From SYFY01 sp041752315 (GTDB lineage Bacteria; Pseudomonadota; Gammaproteobacteria; Pseudomonadales; Azotimanducaceae), in contig JBGSHJ010000025.1 in assembly GCA_041752315.1 (NCBI GenBank), forward strand, positions 1 through 64,000: a stretch of DNA of 64,000 nucleotides, written 5' to 3'. Both the position numbers and the translations under genes were made by a program. Positions 50,644 to 60,244 of the stretch are shown piece by piece; positions within the stretch are counted from its first letter, which is position 1; each line of letters begins with the position of its first letter. The notes below the pieces were generated by a model. The model made no database searches. It saw only the letters and a program-made list of their open reading frames with translations, and was not told the DNA's origin.

Positions 50644-51040
50644 GATTGGAACCTCCCTGGAGGCAGTCATTCTGATGGCCGTTGCCGGTATCCTGATGGG
50701 CGCAGTGATCGTGCCGAGCCGTGCCCATGACCGAAGGCGCCACCACCAGCGTAGGCGCACCGGATCCTGGCGTCCGTACGGTCACGCACTCCTGACGCAT
50801 TCGGCTGTTGCCCGAATGGGGCATCGACAAGGCAAGGATTCTGCCGCTGGACGTGGTGTTTCCTGAATGGTTGGAGGACACTTTCTGCTGGCGGGGGGAG
50901 TGTGATGACGCAACACGTCTTGACAGTCATCTGAACTGATGGCCTGACGTGCCGGCTCTGTCCATCGCAGAGACCAAACGAGACAAAGGTTGTTGCGGGA
51001 TGAGGGATCGTCTCGCATTCATTTCACCAGCGGTGCATCC
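50644..51040. other. Gap of 397 bp between the small protein and ppc
   Basis: No gene could be supported here. A 77-codon plus-strand frame (50633-50866) is hydrophobic at its N-terminus but lacks a ribosome-binding site and turns Arg-rich, so I treat it as spurious. The promoters of ppc and of the small gene must lie here, but none is clear by eye. Confidence 0.4.
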
Positions 51041-53632
51041 ATGGCAGAACAGACATCCCTGAGGCACGACTTGCCCCGACACATCGACAAGGCGTTGCGC
51101 GACGACGTGCGCATGCTTGGCGAAATCCTTGGCAGTGTCATCAACGCAGATCGCGGTCCGGCATTTGTGGAGCGGATCGAACGCATCCGGGCACTGGCCA
51201 AGGCGGCCCGGTCAGGTGGCAGTGCGGAGTGGGATCAGCTCAGCACGTTGCTGGCGTCCATTCCTGCCGAGGACATCACGGATGTTGCACGTGCGTTCAA
51301 CCAGTTCCTGAACTTTGCCAACATTGCCGAACAGAAGCATCAGGTGGCGAGTCAGTCTGCACGGGCAATCGAGTTGCCGGAAGATGATGGACTGGACGCA
51401 GCCATCGCCAGTCTGCGTATCGAACTGGTGCTGACAGCGCATCCAACGGAAGTTCTGAGGCGCACCCTGGTCATGAAATACGATGCCATTGGCAGGGCGC
51501 TGGCCCAGCGCCCACCGGACACCGTGACACTGAAACGACTCATTGCAGAAGCCTGGCATAGCGATGAAGTCCGCCAGGAACGTCCAACACCGCAGGATGA
51601 GGCGAAGTGGGGCTTTGCAGTCATCGAAAACTCCTTGTGGGATGCACTTCCGCGGTTCCTGAGAGTGTTTGATGCGGCACTTGCAAAAAGTGGGCGGGCG
51701 CCATTGAAAGCGGGTGCGACACCCATCAGCTTTGCCACCTGGATGGGTGGAGATCGCGATGGGAATCCGAACGTGACTGCAGTGGTGACACGGGAAGTCC
51801 TGATGCTGGCGCGGTGGATGGCGGCGGATCTGTACCTGCGTGATGTCGACGCACTGCACGGATCGCTGTCAATGACCGTTGCCAACGCTTGCGTCCGTGA
51901 ACTTGCCGGCGAGACACATGAACCCTATCGAGCGCTGCTGAAGTCGGTGCGTGAACGATTGCGGCGAACCCGTGATTGGGCAGAAGGCACCAATCATCAG
52001 CCGCCCGCGGAACCTGGGCAGATCTATTTTGATGCGGCTGATCTGCACGAACCGCTCGCGTTGTGTCATCGCTCACTGCACGAGTGTGGTATGGGTTTGA
52101 TCGCGGATGGCCCACTGCTTGATTCCTTACGGCGGATTGCAACGTTCGGAACCACCCTGGTTCGCCTCGATGTACGGCAGAGTTCCGATCGACACACGGG
52201 AGTCTTTGATGAGATCACGCGCTATCTCGGTATCCTGCATGACGGCAACAGTTATGCGCAGTGGCCGGAACCACAGCGTCAGCAGTTCCTGTTGACGGAA
52301 CTGGAAGGGAAGCGGCCTCTGTTTCCCGCCGTCTGGCCCGCATCGCCAGAGAGCCGGGAAGTGCTGGATACCTGTACCGTTATCGCATCTCCTCTGGGAG
52401 ATGGTGTCGCTCAATATGTCATTTCCATGGCAACGTCACCGAGCGACGTGCTGGCCGTGATCCTGCTGTTGCGATCATCGGGTGTTGAGCGCCATCTGCC
52501 TGTGGTACCTCTATTCGAAACCCTGGCGGATCTTGATGGAGCGGCGCAGACCATCGACGCGCTGCTGAGCGTGCCCTGGTATCGGCAGTACGCCGGTGCG
52601 GAACAGCAGGTGATGATCGGTTATTCCGATTCAGCGAAGGATGCAGGGCAACTTGCCGCGGCCTGGGCGCAGTATCGTGCACAGGAACAGCTGGTCGATG
52701 TTGCCGGACGATATGGTATCGCGCTGCGTCTGTTTCATGGCCGGGGTGGTGCAGTGGGCAGAGGTGGTGGTCCCGCGCATCAAGCGATACTTTCCCAACC
52801 ACCAGGTTCGGTGCAAGGCAGTCTGCGAGTGACCGAGCAGGGCGAAGTCATTCGTTTCAAACTCGGTACACCCGGGCTTGCCACGGAAACACTCACCCGT
52901 TACGTCGGTGCCGTCCTGGCCGCGACCCTGCAGCCACCACCGGTACCCACTGCCGCCTGGCGAGCCAGAATGAACGATCTTTCGCAAATGGCGCTGACGG
53001 CCTATCGGGGCGTCGTGCGGGAAGATCCCCAGTTTGTCCCCTTGTTTCGTGCCCTCACCCCGGAGCGCGAGCTTGGCATCCTGGCGCTTGGCAGCCGCCC
53101 TTCGCGTCGCCGTGATACCCAGGACATCAGCAGCCTGCGCGCCATTCCCTGGGTGTTTGCGTGGACCCAGATCCGTCTGATGTTACCGGCCTGGCTGGGT
53201 ACCGATGTGGCTCTCTCCGAGTCAAGCGCGCGAACGGAGGATCCGGTGCTGCAGGACATGGCCCACTGGCCGTTTTTCCGGATGCAGCTCGACATGCTTG
53301 AAATGGTGCTCGCCAAGGCGGACGTCGATCTTGCCCGTTATTATGCCCGTCGCCTGACCGATCCCGGGCAGCAACAAGCCGTTGCACTGCTTGGCCAGAG
53401 GGCGGAAGTGCTGACGGCTGCGTTGCTCAAACTCAACGGTGCAAAAGGACTGCTCGAAAAGGACCCGGTGCTGCGTGCCTCGCTGGCCGTGCGGGATACC
53501 TACCTTGATCCACTGCATCTGCTGCAGGCCGAATTGCTCGCACGGTATCGCCATGCACCCGATGATGCGACCGCCCGTGCCCTCAAGATCACCATGGCAG
53601 GGATATCCAGCGGATTGCGCAATACCGGCTGA
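51041..53632 (+). CDS. ppc: Phosphoenolpyruvate carboxylase
   Basis: An 863-residue biotin-independent PEP carboxylase, which carboxylates PEP to oxaloacetate to refill the TCA cycle. Signature motifs include ELVLTAHPTEVLRRT (catalytic His), GGDRDGNPNVT, the VMIGYSDSAKDAG segment and FHGRGGAVGRGGGP (catalytic loop). Its length matches gammaproteobacterial enzymes (about 880). The ATG at 51041 was chosen because the conserved N-terminus starts there. Confidence 0.95.
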   Translation: MAEQTSLRHDLPRHIDKALRDDVRMLGEILGSVINADRGPAFVERIERIRALAKAARSGGSAEWDQLSTLLASIPAEDITDVARAFNQFLNFANIAEQKHQVASQSARAIELPEDDGLDAAIASLRIELVLTAHPTEVLRRTLVMKYDAIGRALAQRPPDTVTLKRLIAEAWHSDEVRQERPTPQDEAKWGFAVIENSLWDALPRFLRVFDAALAKSGRAPLKAGATPISFATWMGGDRDGNPNVTAVVTREVLMLARWMAADLYLRDVDALHGSLSMTVANACVRELAGETHEPYRALLKSVRERLRRTRDWAEGTNHQPPAEPGQIYFDAADLHEPLALCHRSLHECGMGLIADGPLLDSLRRIATFGTTLVRLDVRQSSDRHTGVFDEITRYLGILHDGNSYAQWPEPQRQQFLLTELEGKRPLFPAVWPASPESREVLDTCTVIASPLGDGVAQYVISMATSPSDVLAVILLLRSSGVERHLPVVPLFETLADLDGAAQTIDALLSVPWYRQYAGAEQQVMIGYSDSAKDAGQLAAAWAQYRAQEQLVDVAGRYGIALRLFHGRGGAVGRGGGPAHQAILSQPPGSVQGSLRVTEQGEVIRFKLGTPGLATETLTRYVGAVLAATLQPPPVPTAAWRARMNDLSQMALTAYRGVVREDPQFVPLFRALTPERELGILALGSRPSRRRDTQDISSLRAIPWVFAWTQIRLMLPAWLGTDVALSESSARTEDPVLQDMAHWPFFRMQLDMLEMVLAKADVDLARYYARRLTDPGQQQAVALLGQRAEVLTAALLKLNGAKGLLEKDPVLRASLAVRDTYLDPLHLLQAELLARYRHAPDDATARALKITMAGISSGLRNTG

Positions 53633-53786
53633 CCGGTGGGATCAGGCTGTGCTGTTTTTGCCGGGATGTTATTCTCCGGGACCTCTGGTGGATCACTCCC
53701 GGTACGATGACCGGCGGGAGGTCTGGCTCCATGGATGAAGGGGAGCCCTTCACCGCAGCGATGGTCAAACAAGTGGGAGAGCAGGA

Positions 53787-54584
53787 TTGAGTTTTCTTGA
53801 GCAGAAGCGCCATGGTCACGTGCTGGTGTTGACGATGTCCAGTCCGGACACCCGAAATGCGCTGACGGGGGATGACCAGTTCGACGATTTTGAGCAGACC
53901 TGTCGCCAGATCAACAATGATATCGGTGTACGGGCAGTGGTGTTGACGGGTGCAGGCTCGGCGTTCTGCGCTGGAGGCAACGTCAAGGACATGCGTGATC
54001 GCACGGGACTCTTCTCCGGTGATCCGTTTGATCAGGCAGATGCGTATCGACGAGGCATCCAGCGCATTCCCCGTGCGGTGTACGCGCTCAACGTGCCGAT
54101 CATCGCGGCAGTCAACGGCCCGGCGGTTGGCGCAGGGTGTGATCTGGCGACCATGTGTGATATCCGCATCGCAAGCTCCAAGGCCATGTTTGCCGAGAGC
54201 TTTGTGAAGCTCGGCATCATTCCCGGTGATGGGGGGGCCTGGTTTCTGCCACGTGTGGTCGGTTACTCGAATGCGTGCAAGATGGCGTTCAGCGGGGAAC
54301 CGGTGCTGGCTGAAGAAGCCCTGCGGATCGGGCTCGTGAGTGAGGTGGTGGCCCCGGAAGCGCTGGTTGAACGCGCCATCGGATTGGCAAAGGGCATTGC
54401 TGCCAACCCACCCCATGCGGTTCGACTGACGAAGCAACTGATGCGCGCCAGCGCACAATCATCGCTCGACGAATTGCTGGATAAATCTGCAGCTTTCCAG
54501 GCGGTCTGTCATGCCGAACCGGATCATCTCGAAGCGGTTGCCGCCTTTTTTGAGAAGCGTCCGGGCAAGTATCGTGAGCAATAA
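53787..54584 (+). CDS. Crotonase/enoyl-CoA hydratase family protein
   Basis: A 265-residue crotonase-fold enzyme. The oxyanion-hole segments AGSAFCAGGNVKDM and NGPAVGAGCDLATMCDIRI are present. The first catalytic Glu is likely in FAESFVKLGI; the position of the second is Asp (GDGG), which some non-hydratase members share. It probably acts in fatty acid or aromatic degradation, exact reaction unknown. A TTG start at 53787 follows GGAGAGCAGGA. Confidence 0.88.
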   Translation: MSFLEQKRHGHVLVLTMSSPDTRNALTGDDQFDDFEQTCRQINNDIGVRAVVLTGAGSAFCAGGNVKDMRDRTGLFSGDPFDQADAYRRGIQRIPRAVYALNVPIIAAVNGPAVGAGCDLATMCDIRIASSKAMFAESFVKLGIIPGDGGAWFLPRVVGYSNACKMAFSGEPVLAEEALRIGLVSEVVAPEALVERAIGLAKGIAANPPHAVRLTKQLMRASAQSSLDELLDKSAAFQAVCHAEPDHLEAVAAFFEKRPGKYREQ

Positions 54585-54621
54585 TCCCGTAATGAAACCC
54601 CATGATGAAAAAGGACCAAGC

Positions 54622-55911
54622 ATGATCAAGAAACTGATGGGTGGTCTGTTGCTGGTGGTTGTCAGCGGCCTGGCCGCTGCCAAAGACCTGCCTGTGGTGA
54701 AGCCGGAAGAACAAGGATTTGACGCTGCGCGTCTGGACCGCCTGACACAGGTGATGCAGCGTTATGTCGATGACGGCAAGCTTGCAGGGGCGATCACGAT
54801 GGTTGCGCGACGTGGCAAGGTCGTCTACTTCGAGGCCGTTGGAAACAAGGGTGTCGACGACCCACGGCCGCTGGCCAGGGACGACCTGTTCCGCATCTAT
54901 TCGATGACCAAGCCCATTACTGCAACGGCAGCCATGCAGCTCTACGAACAGGGCAAGTTCCAGCTCACCGATCCGGTTTCCAAATTTGTACCTGAACTGA
55001 AAGGGGTACAGGTCCTGCAGTCGGATGGCACCCTGGCACCGGTTGCTGCCGAGATGACGATGCAGCAACTGCTGACCCACACCACCGGCCTGTCGTACGG
55101 GTTCAATGCGGCCGGGGATCCGGTCGACAAACTGTATGCGGATGCCAAACTCTGGGAATCAAGGGACCTCGATGATTTTGCGGCGAAACTGGGCAAACTG
55201 CCGCTCAAGTTCCAGCCCGGCGCACAATGGCATTACTCCGTGGCGGTTGATGTCACCGGTCTGGTGGTGCAGCGGCTCAGCGGGCAGCGTTTTGACGAGT
55301 ACCTTGCAGAGCACATCTTCTCGCCTTTGGGTATGAACGATACGTTCTTTGCGGTACCCGCAGACAAGATGAACCGCTTTCTGCCCAACCACTACATTGA
55401 TCCGAAGACGGGAAAGATTGCGACGATTGCGAGTGGTGGCAACTCGGCAATGAGCAACTACGAGCAGGTCAGCCTGTTCTCGGGTGGTGGTGGGCTCGTC
55501 TCCACGACGATGGACTACATGAAGTATGCCGAAGCCATGCGCAATGGCGGTGAGTTTAATGGAAAACGGATTCTTGGGCCGATGACGGTCAACTACATGG
55601 CCGCGAATCACCTCCCTGCAAGCATGGCCAGTGCCAGCGGTACCAGTGGTGAAGCACCAACGCTCGGCGAACCCCTTCGCGGTTTTGGTTTCGGGCTTGG
55701 CTTTGGTCTTGTCACCGATCCTGCGGCAGGTGGGGTCATCGGCAGCGCGGGTGAGTTCAATTGGGGTGGCGCAGCGGGCACGGTGTTCTGGATCGATCCT
55801 GTCGAGGAAGTGACCGTGGTCGGCATGATCCAGCTGATGGGCTCCCCTTATCCTTTCCGGCAGGACCTGAAAGTAGGCACCTATCAGGCCATCAGCCGCA
55901 CGGAAGAGTAG
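54622..55911 (+). CDS. Beta-lactamase-fold serine hydrolase
   Basis: A 429-residue exported hydrolase of the class C beta-lactamase/esterase fold. It has a signal peptide (MIKKLMGGLLLVVVSGLAAA), the catalytic SXXK at Ser94-Met-Thr-Lys97, and Tyr205-Ser-Val as the second motif. Such proteins are usually esterases or peptidases rather than antibiotic-resistance enzymes. It starts 38 bp after the crotonase stop, so may be cotranscribed with it. Confidence 0.9.
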   Translation: MIKKLMGGLLLVVVSGLAAAKDLPVVKPEEQGFDAARLDRLTQVMQRYVDDGKLAGAITMVARRGKVVYFEAVGNKGVDDPRPLARDDLFRIYSMTKPITATAAMQLYEQGKFQLTDPVSKFVPELKGVQVLQSDGTLAPVAAEMTMQQLLTHTTGLSYGFNAAGDPVDKLYADAKLWESRDLDDFAAKLGKLPLKFQPGAQWHYSVAVDVTGLVVQRLSGQRFDEYLAEHIFSPLGMNDTFFAVPADKMNRFLPNHYIDPKTGKIATIASGGNSAMSNYEQVSLFSGGGGLVSTTMDYMKYAEAMRNGGEFNGKRILGPMTVNYMAANHLPASMASASGTSGEAPTLGEPLRGFGFGLGFGLVTDPAAGGVIGSAGEFNWGGAAGTVFWIDPVEEVTVVGMIQLMGSPYPFRQDLKVGTYQAISRTEE

Positions 55912-55970
55912 GGCTGACGATCCGCCAGCAGACCTGGTCCAGGACTGTTGGCGTGTTTTTCGAACTTTGG

Positions 55971-56582
55971 TCAGGAAGGCTCGGGCGCGGGGCTTCCTTC
56001 AATCGCCCGGGTCAGGGCCTGCCACCCGTCCAGCCCCAGAGCCTGCATCGTCCGCAGGTTGGCCTTCCAGATCTCGCTGGTGTCTGGCATCGACTGTGTT
56101 GCTCGCCCCATGCTGCTTTCCCGCAACAGATGCAGGATCGGGTAGGGGGATCGGTTGGTGTAGTTGCCAATGTCGGTGCCAGGCAGATCTGCAAACTGGT
56201 ACTGCGGATGAAAGCTGGCGATCTGGATCAGACCGACCAGACCGAGCGTGTCCAGCTGTCTGTCCGCATCCGTCAGAAACTGGTTGAAATCCAGAAAGTC
56301 ATCGAGCACAAACGGATGGATCAGCAGCGTGGTTTCCACTTCATTTTCATCAAGCTGCACGAGGAGTTGCAGTTCCCTATCGAGATCGGCGAGCAACCCG
56401 GAGGTCGACGTGGCGGTGCTGACGAAGTAGCGCACGCGGCCACCCCGGTGTACAGCGCGCGCAAAAGGGCACAGGTTCAACCCGATCACGGCGGTGGTCA
56501 ACCAGTGCCTGGTCTCTGCGATGATAATGTCGTCTCTGGTAGGCATCGTCCCGGAACCTGCTGCAGGTAGTTCATGATTCAT
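55971..56582 (-). CDS. DUF1415 protein
   Basis: A 203-residue soluble protein matching DUF1415: the ETRHWLTTAVIGLNLCPFARAV N-terminal segment, including the conserved CPFA, and the PYPILHLLRE motif. The family is widespread in gammaproteobacteria and has no assigned function. The start may be ATG 56582 or ATG 56546; the second gives the usual family N-terminus. Confidence 0.85.
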   Translation of the reverse strand: MNHELPAAGSGTMPTRDDIIIAETRHWLTTAVIGLNLCPFARAVHRGGRVRYFVSTATSTSGLLADLDRELQLLVQLDENEVETTLLIHPFVLDDFLDFNQFLTDADRQLDTLGLVGLIQIASFHPQYQFADLPGTDIGNYTNRSPYPILHLLRESSMGRATQSMPDTSEIWKANLRTMQALGLDGWQALTRAIEGSPAPEPS

Positions 56583-56718
56583 CGCAGCTCGACGTGGTTG
56601 CTGGCGTTTTATCGAGCAGAATGACGGGGTGCCGGTTCACCGCAGATCAGCTGCCGATGGACGTGGCTGCCCTCTTGGTGTGAGCCACATTACCCGGATT
56701 TGAAACAAGGAGAAATTC

Positions 56719-57243
56719 ATGGATACGCAGATGGGCCAGGTCAGCATCTACAGCCTCACCGTGCCGGTATTCACCGGCATGCTCGACCGCATGAGTGCGT
56801 GGCTGGATCTGGCCCAGGCAGATGGCGCCGAACGGGGCGTCGATATTGATGCAATGCTGCAGGAAAGACTGGCCCCGGACATGTTCACACTGCTGGGCCA
56901 ATACCAGCTGGCGACCGCGTTTGCGAAGAATGCACTGTGCAGACTGGCCGGCCAGACACCACCGGATTTTCCGGATATTGAAAAGACCGTGGTTGATGTG
57001 CGTGCGCGAATTGATCGTGCCCGGACGATCGTTCAAGCCATCACCCCGGCGATGCTGGTTGACGCGGCAACGCGGGAGATCACCATTCAGACGGGACCGC
57101 AGGATCGAACGCCCTTCAGCGGAGAAGACTATCTGCTGAAGTTTGCGCTACCCCAGTTCTATTTTCATGCGTCGATGGCGTATGCCATATTGCGCCACAA
57201 CGGCGTCAAACTGGGCAAGCGGGACTTTCTGACGCTCCGCTAG
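56719..57243 (+). CDS. DUF1993 protein
   Basis: A 174-residue protein of the DUF1993 family, a DinB-like four-helix bundle: SLTVPVFTGMLDRMSAWLDLAQA at the N-terminus and LPQFYFHASMAYAILRHNGVKLGKRDFL at the C-terminus. No enzymatic role is established. An AAGGAG site lies 8 bp before the ATG. Confidence 0.88.
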   Translation: MDTQMGQVSIYSLTVPVFTGMLDRMSAWLDLAQADGAERGVDIDAMLQERLAPDMFTLLGQYQLATAFAKNALCRLAGQTPPDFPDIEKTVVDVRARIDRARTIVQAITPAMLVDAATREITIQTGPQDRTPFSGEDYLLKFALPQFYFHASMAYAILRHNGVKLGKRDFLTLR

Positions 57244-57256
57244 CGGGGAGGGCAAC

Positions 57257-57291
57257 CCTGCGCGCAGATGGTCATGACGTCCGTGCGCAGG
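57257..57291. terminator. Hairpin between convergent genes
   Basis: CCTGCGC (57257-57263) and GCGCAGG (57285-57291) could pair across a 21-base loop in the spacer between the convergent DUF1993 and double-barrel genes. There is no T-run, so termination is only possible. Confidence 0.35.
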
Positions 57292-57322
57292 TCAGTCTGC
57301 GAGTGTTTGAGGCGACTGGTAT

Positions 57323-58681
57323 CTAATCCGGCGAACCCAGAGCATAACGAAGGCCCGCGGTCACCGAATTGGATCGTTGTGTGTCGATCTCGAGCGCGGA
57401 ACCGTCGCGTGCCTGCATTTCGAACTTGCCAGTCAGCAGGTATCGGTAGTCCGCCGTGAAATGCAGTCGGGGCGTCACCGCGATATCCACACCGATGATG
57501 GCCTGGGCGGCAAAGGTCGAGTCGCTGTCGTCGAGGATGCGGGCACGTTCTTCAACCGTACCGCAGACAAATCGCTGGCAGAAAGTTCTGGTATCGATCT
57601 TGTAGTCAGCCCTCGTCATCCCGCCGCCAATGCCGAGGTACGGTCGCAAGGATGAACCTGGATAAAACTGAAAGATGGTGTTGACCATCAGCGTCGACAT
57701 GGACAGCTGCCCATCCGCCAGCTCTTCACCGACCGCACCACTGGTTTCGAACACTTCGATGTCATGGGAACGGTACCCCCCTTCAACCTCGAGACGCAGG
57801 CGATCACGCCAGCTGTAGCCAAACGCCAGATTGGTGGCGGGACCTATGTCATACGCATCCACCACACTTTCCGTACCGGTGATTTCTGCATCTTCGGAGA
57901 AGGCTCCGCCGACATTGCCGGCAACGTACCAGCCGTGCATGGGTTCCGTTCGCGGAGCGGGTGATGGAAATCGGCCGCCATCGGCTGTGTGGAAACGAAG
58001 GTGCATCCAGAGTGACTGGACGCTATAGGAATCCTTGAGATCGGCGCCGGATATTTCCTGCATCTGCACAGAAGGGGCCTGCAGGAAGCGGTAATCGACG
58101 GCTATGTCGAGACGACGGCTGATGGGTACCGTAAAACCGGCGATGAATTGCCACGCCATGGTCGTATCGCTGTCGTGGATGATGTCCCGCCGGGGGATGT
58201 TGATGGGCACTTCATCGATCCGCGGGGTGGAAAAGCGCAGCGATACCTCGCTTTGCCCGATACCCAGACCCAAATAAGGGCGCAACGCGATACCCACGTC
58301 CAGGTCACGCACAACGTTGACCATGAGACTGGCTGCATGAATCGAATCGCCGTCATCGGCGTCGGATTCCAGGGCTGCACTTGATGAATAGAGAATTTCC
58401 GGACTGTTGTCGTGCACTGAACGCTCGAATTCAACACGCCAGTCGTCCATGAAGCGCATGCCCACCGCTACCGTCGGCTGGAATACTCCCTGGTCGAATT
58501 TGATCACACCGTCACTGGAGTCCAGATTGACGTCGTCGGCGTAGTCCCAGCCGGCGCCCAGACTGAGATAGAGGTCATCGACGAAATCGGCGCTGACGGG
58601 CGCTGAAAGTACACCGGTCAGGAGCAGGACAGGAGCAAGTGACCGTTTTCTGTGATGCGTGGGTTGACGAGCAAGTACCAC
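57323..58681 (-). CDS. Outer-membrane protein with two tandem beta-barrel domains
   Basis: A 452-residue exported protein. After a signal peptide (LAPVLLLTGVLSAPVSA) come two OmpW/OmpA-like barrel units, about residues 32-235 and 250-452. Each has a LRPYLGLGIG/LRPYLGIGGG strand, a HDSDTTMAW/DDSDSTFAA turn and a RLDIAVDYRFL/RLHFTADYRYL strand, so the second half repeats the first. The start is GTG 58681. A single chain with two eight-stranded barrels is unusual; alternatives are one larger barrel or a periplasmic lipocalin-like fold. Confidence 0.75.
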   Translation of the reverse strand: MVLARQPTHHRKRSLAPVLLLTGVLSAPVSADFVDDLYLSLGAGWDYADDVNLDSSDGVIKFDQGVFQPTVAVGMRFMDDWRVEFERSVHDNSPEILYSSSAALESDADDGDSIHAASLMVNVVRDLDVGIALRPYLGLGIGQSEVSLRFSTPRIDEVPINIPRRDIIHDSDTTMAWQFIAGFTVPISRRLDIAVDYRFLQAPSVQMQEISGADLKDSYSVQSLWMHLRFHTADGGRFPSPAPRTEPMHGWYVAGNVGGAFSEDAEITGTESVVDAYDIGPATNLAFGYSWRDRLRLEVEGGYRSHDIEVFETSGAVGEELADGQLSMSTLMVNTIFQFYPGSSLRPYLGIGGGMTRADYKIDTRTFCQRFVCGTVEERARILDDSDSTFAAQAIIGVDIAVTPRLHFTADYRYLLTGKFEMQARDGSALEIDTQRSNSVTAGLRYALGSPD

Positions 58682-58984
58682 TTCGCTTCGTCCAGTGGCG
58701 AATGTTTCGGGGAAAATGGTGGGTTTCTCCTGGATAGACTGTACGTGAGCAACGGAAGGTCTTGCGTTGCGGATGACTGTGGCAAAAGTCCCGGTTCAGG
58801 TCGCAAGGCCTCGCAGTTTGCCATGCACTCGCTGGAACTGCCAGCGTCCCGGCTTGGTGGTGAAAACGCCGGAAAACCAATCGCCGGGAATTCGCCGGTT
58901 GATGATCATCGACGATGGGCAATTCACTTGTTCCAGACGCCCGGCAGCATCTCGCATACCATCCCGCGTCCGAGCTTCGAGGAG

Positions 58985-60178
58985 ATGGACAGCGTGGGAA
59001 TGGCAGAGGCGCGACATGTTCGGCGTGATGGTGCAATCCTGCTGCCAGCGATTGGCAGTCAGCTCGTTGTCTCCACCAGTGTGTTCGTGGTTCCGTTCAC
59101 GGTGGTTGCGTTGCTTGGCAGCGGAGGTTTCGATGAGCAGTCCGCCGGTTTTCTGGTCAGCCTGGAAGCGATGGCCGCCTCGATCACAACCATCGGACTG
59201 TCGGCCCTTGCGCGTCCGCGTTCGCGCCGGCTGTTTGCGCTTTGTGGGGCCATTGGTCTGATTCTGGGGAACGCCGCAGCCTGGGCAGTGATGGGTACTG
59301 ACAATCCTGAACTGCTCATCGCCGCGCGCCTTCTTGCGGGGATCGGTGCGGGAGTCGTGACAGCCGAGGTTTCTGCAGTGGTCGCTCGCTGTCTGGATCG
59401 TGAGCGAATGATCTCGATACTCGCGATTGCCGCCGTGCTGAACGGATCACTCTGGATCTACCTGATCCCGAATGCTCCGGCAGTGATCGGCTCTGGTGCA
59501 CCCTATGCGGCCATGCTGATCGGCGGTGTACTGGGCCTGTTGCTGTTGACCCGACTGCCATCCCCCATCATTCGCGCACCGCGTCCGAACATCGAGCGCC
59601 TCGCCACGGAGCACGACCAACGACTGAACGCGGTGGTGTTGCCTGCGGTGTTTTTCACCCAGCTGGGACAAGGTGCGTTCTGGACGTTTGTAGCGGTCTA
59701 TGGTGCCAACGCGGGTCTGGCTGAAGAGGATGTTGGCGGTGTGTTGTCGGTGATGACTCTCCTGTTGCTGGTCGGGGTCGTGGGGACCGCGATCGTGGCA
59801 ACACGAGCGGGAAGATTCCTGCCACTGTTTGTGCTGACAACCATCAACGTCTTTTCCATTGTTGCCATCACCTATACCAGTGACACGATGGTCTACATCG
59901 TGGCCAACGTGGTGCAGGCGGTTACCAACCTGTCGTCACTTGTCTATCAATTGGGCCTGGCCGCTGCCGTCGACAGGAGTGGTCGTGTTTTTGCCGCTGC
60001 CAACGGATTGGTGGGACTGGGCAATGGGCTTGGATCTGCCGTCGCCGGCAGCATTGCCTTCTACTTTGGTGCTGCTCACGTTGGCATGGCAGTGATGGCA
60101 TTCAATATCCTGGCGCTGGGTTGTTACGCGCTTGTCCAGAGCGCGGTGAATCGCCAGTTGATTGAACTGCGAGCCTGA
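58985..60178 (+). CDS. MFS transporter
   Basis: A 397-residue protein with about 12 hydrophobic segments and MFS features such as ARLLAGIGAGVVTAEVSAVV and the C-terminal GLVGLGNGLGSAVAGSIAFYFG. Starts at ATG 58985, GTG 58994 or ATG 59000 are all possible; GGAG at 58981 best fits the GTG. The open frame extends upstream to 58652 but that part has no transporter similarity. The substrate is unknown. Confidence 0.8.
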   Translation: MDSVGMAEARHVRRDGAILLPAIGSQLVVSTSVFVVPFTVVALLGSGGFDEQSAGFLVSLEAMAASITTIGLSALARPRSRRLFALCGAIGLILGNAAAWAVMGTDNPELLIAARLLAGIGAGVVTAEVSAVVARCLDRERMISILAIAAVLNGSLWIYLIPNAPAVIGSGAPYAAMLIGGVLGLLLLTRLPSPIIRAPRPNIERLATEHDQRLNAVVLPAVFFTQLGQGAFWTFVAVYGANAGLAEEDVGGVLSVMTLLLLVGVVGTAIVATRAGRFLPLFVLTTINVFSIVAITYTSDTMVYIVANVVQAVTNLSSLVYQLGLAAAVDRSGRVFAAANGLVGLGNGLGSAVAGSIAFYFGAAHVGMAVMAFNILALGCYALVQSAVNRQLIELRA

Positions 60179-60181
60179 ACC

Positions 60182-60206
60182 GACCTGCGACTGCAGTTCG
60201 CAGGTC
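60182..60206. terminator. 9-bp stem hairpin between convergent genes
   Basis: GACCTGCGA (60182-60190) and TCGCAGGTC (60198-60206) form a perfect stem with a 7-base loop. It sits 4 bp after the MFS stop and 39 bp before the end of the convergent acyl-CoA dehydrogenase, suggesting a bidirectional terminator. A T-run is lacking. Confidence 0.6.
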
Positions 60207-60244
60207 TGTAGACCCGCCGACCACTCGCAACGCACAGCCCCGTA

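Noticed and set aside
50633..50866. 77-codon hydrophobic frame before ppc
   Set aside because: No clear ribosome-binding site, Arg-rich tail, and no recognised family.
58652..58984. N-terminal extension of the MFS transporter
   Set aside because: This upstream part has no transporter features and overlaps the start region of the divergent outer-membrane gene, so it is probably not translated.
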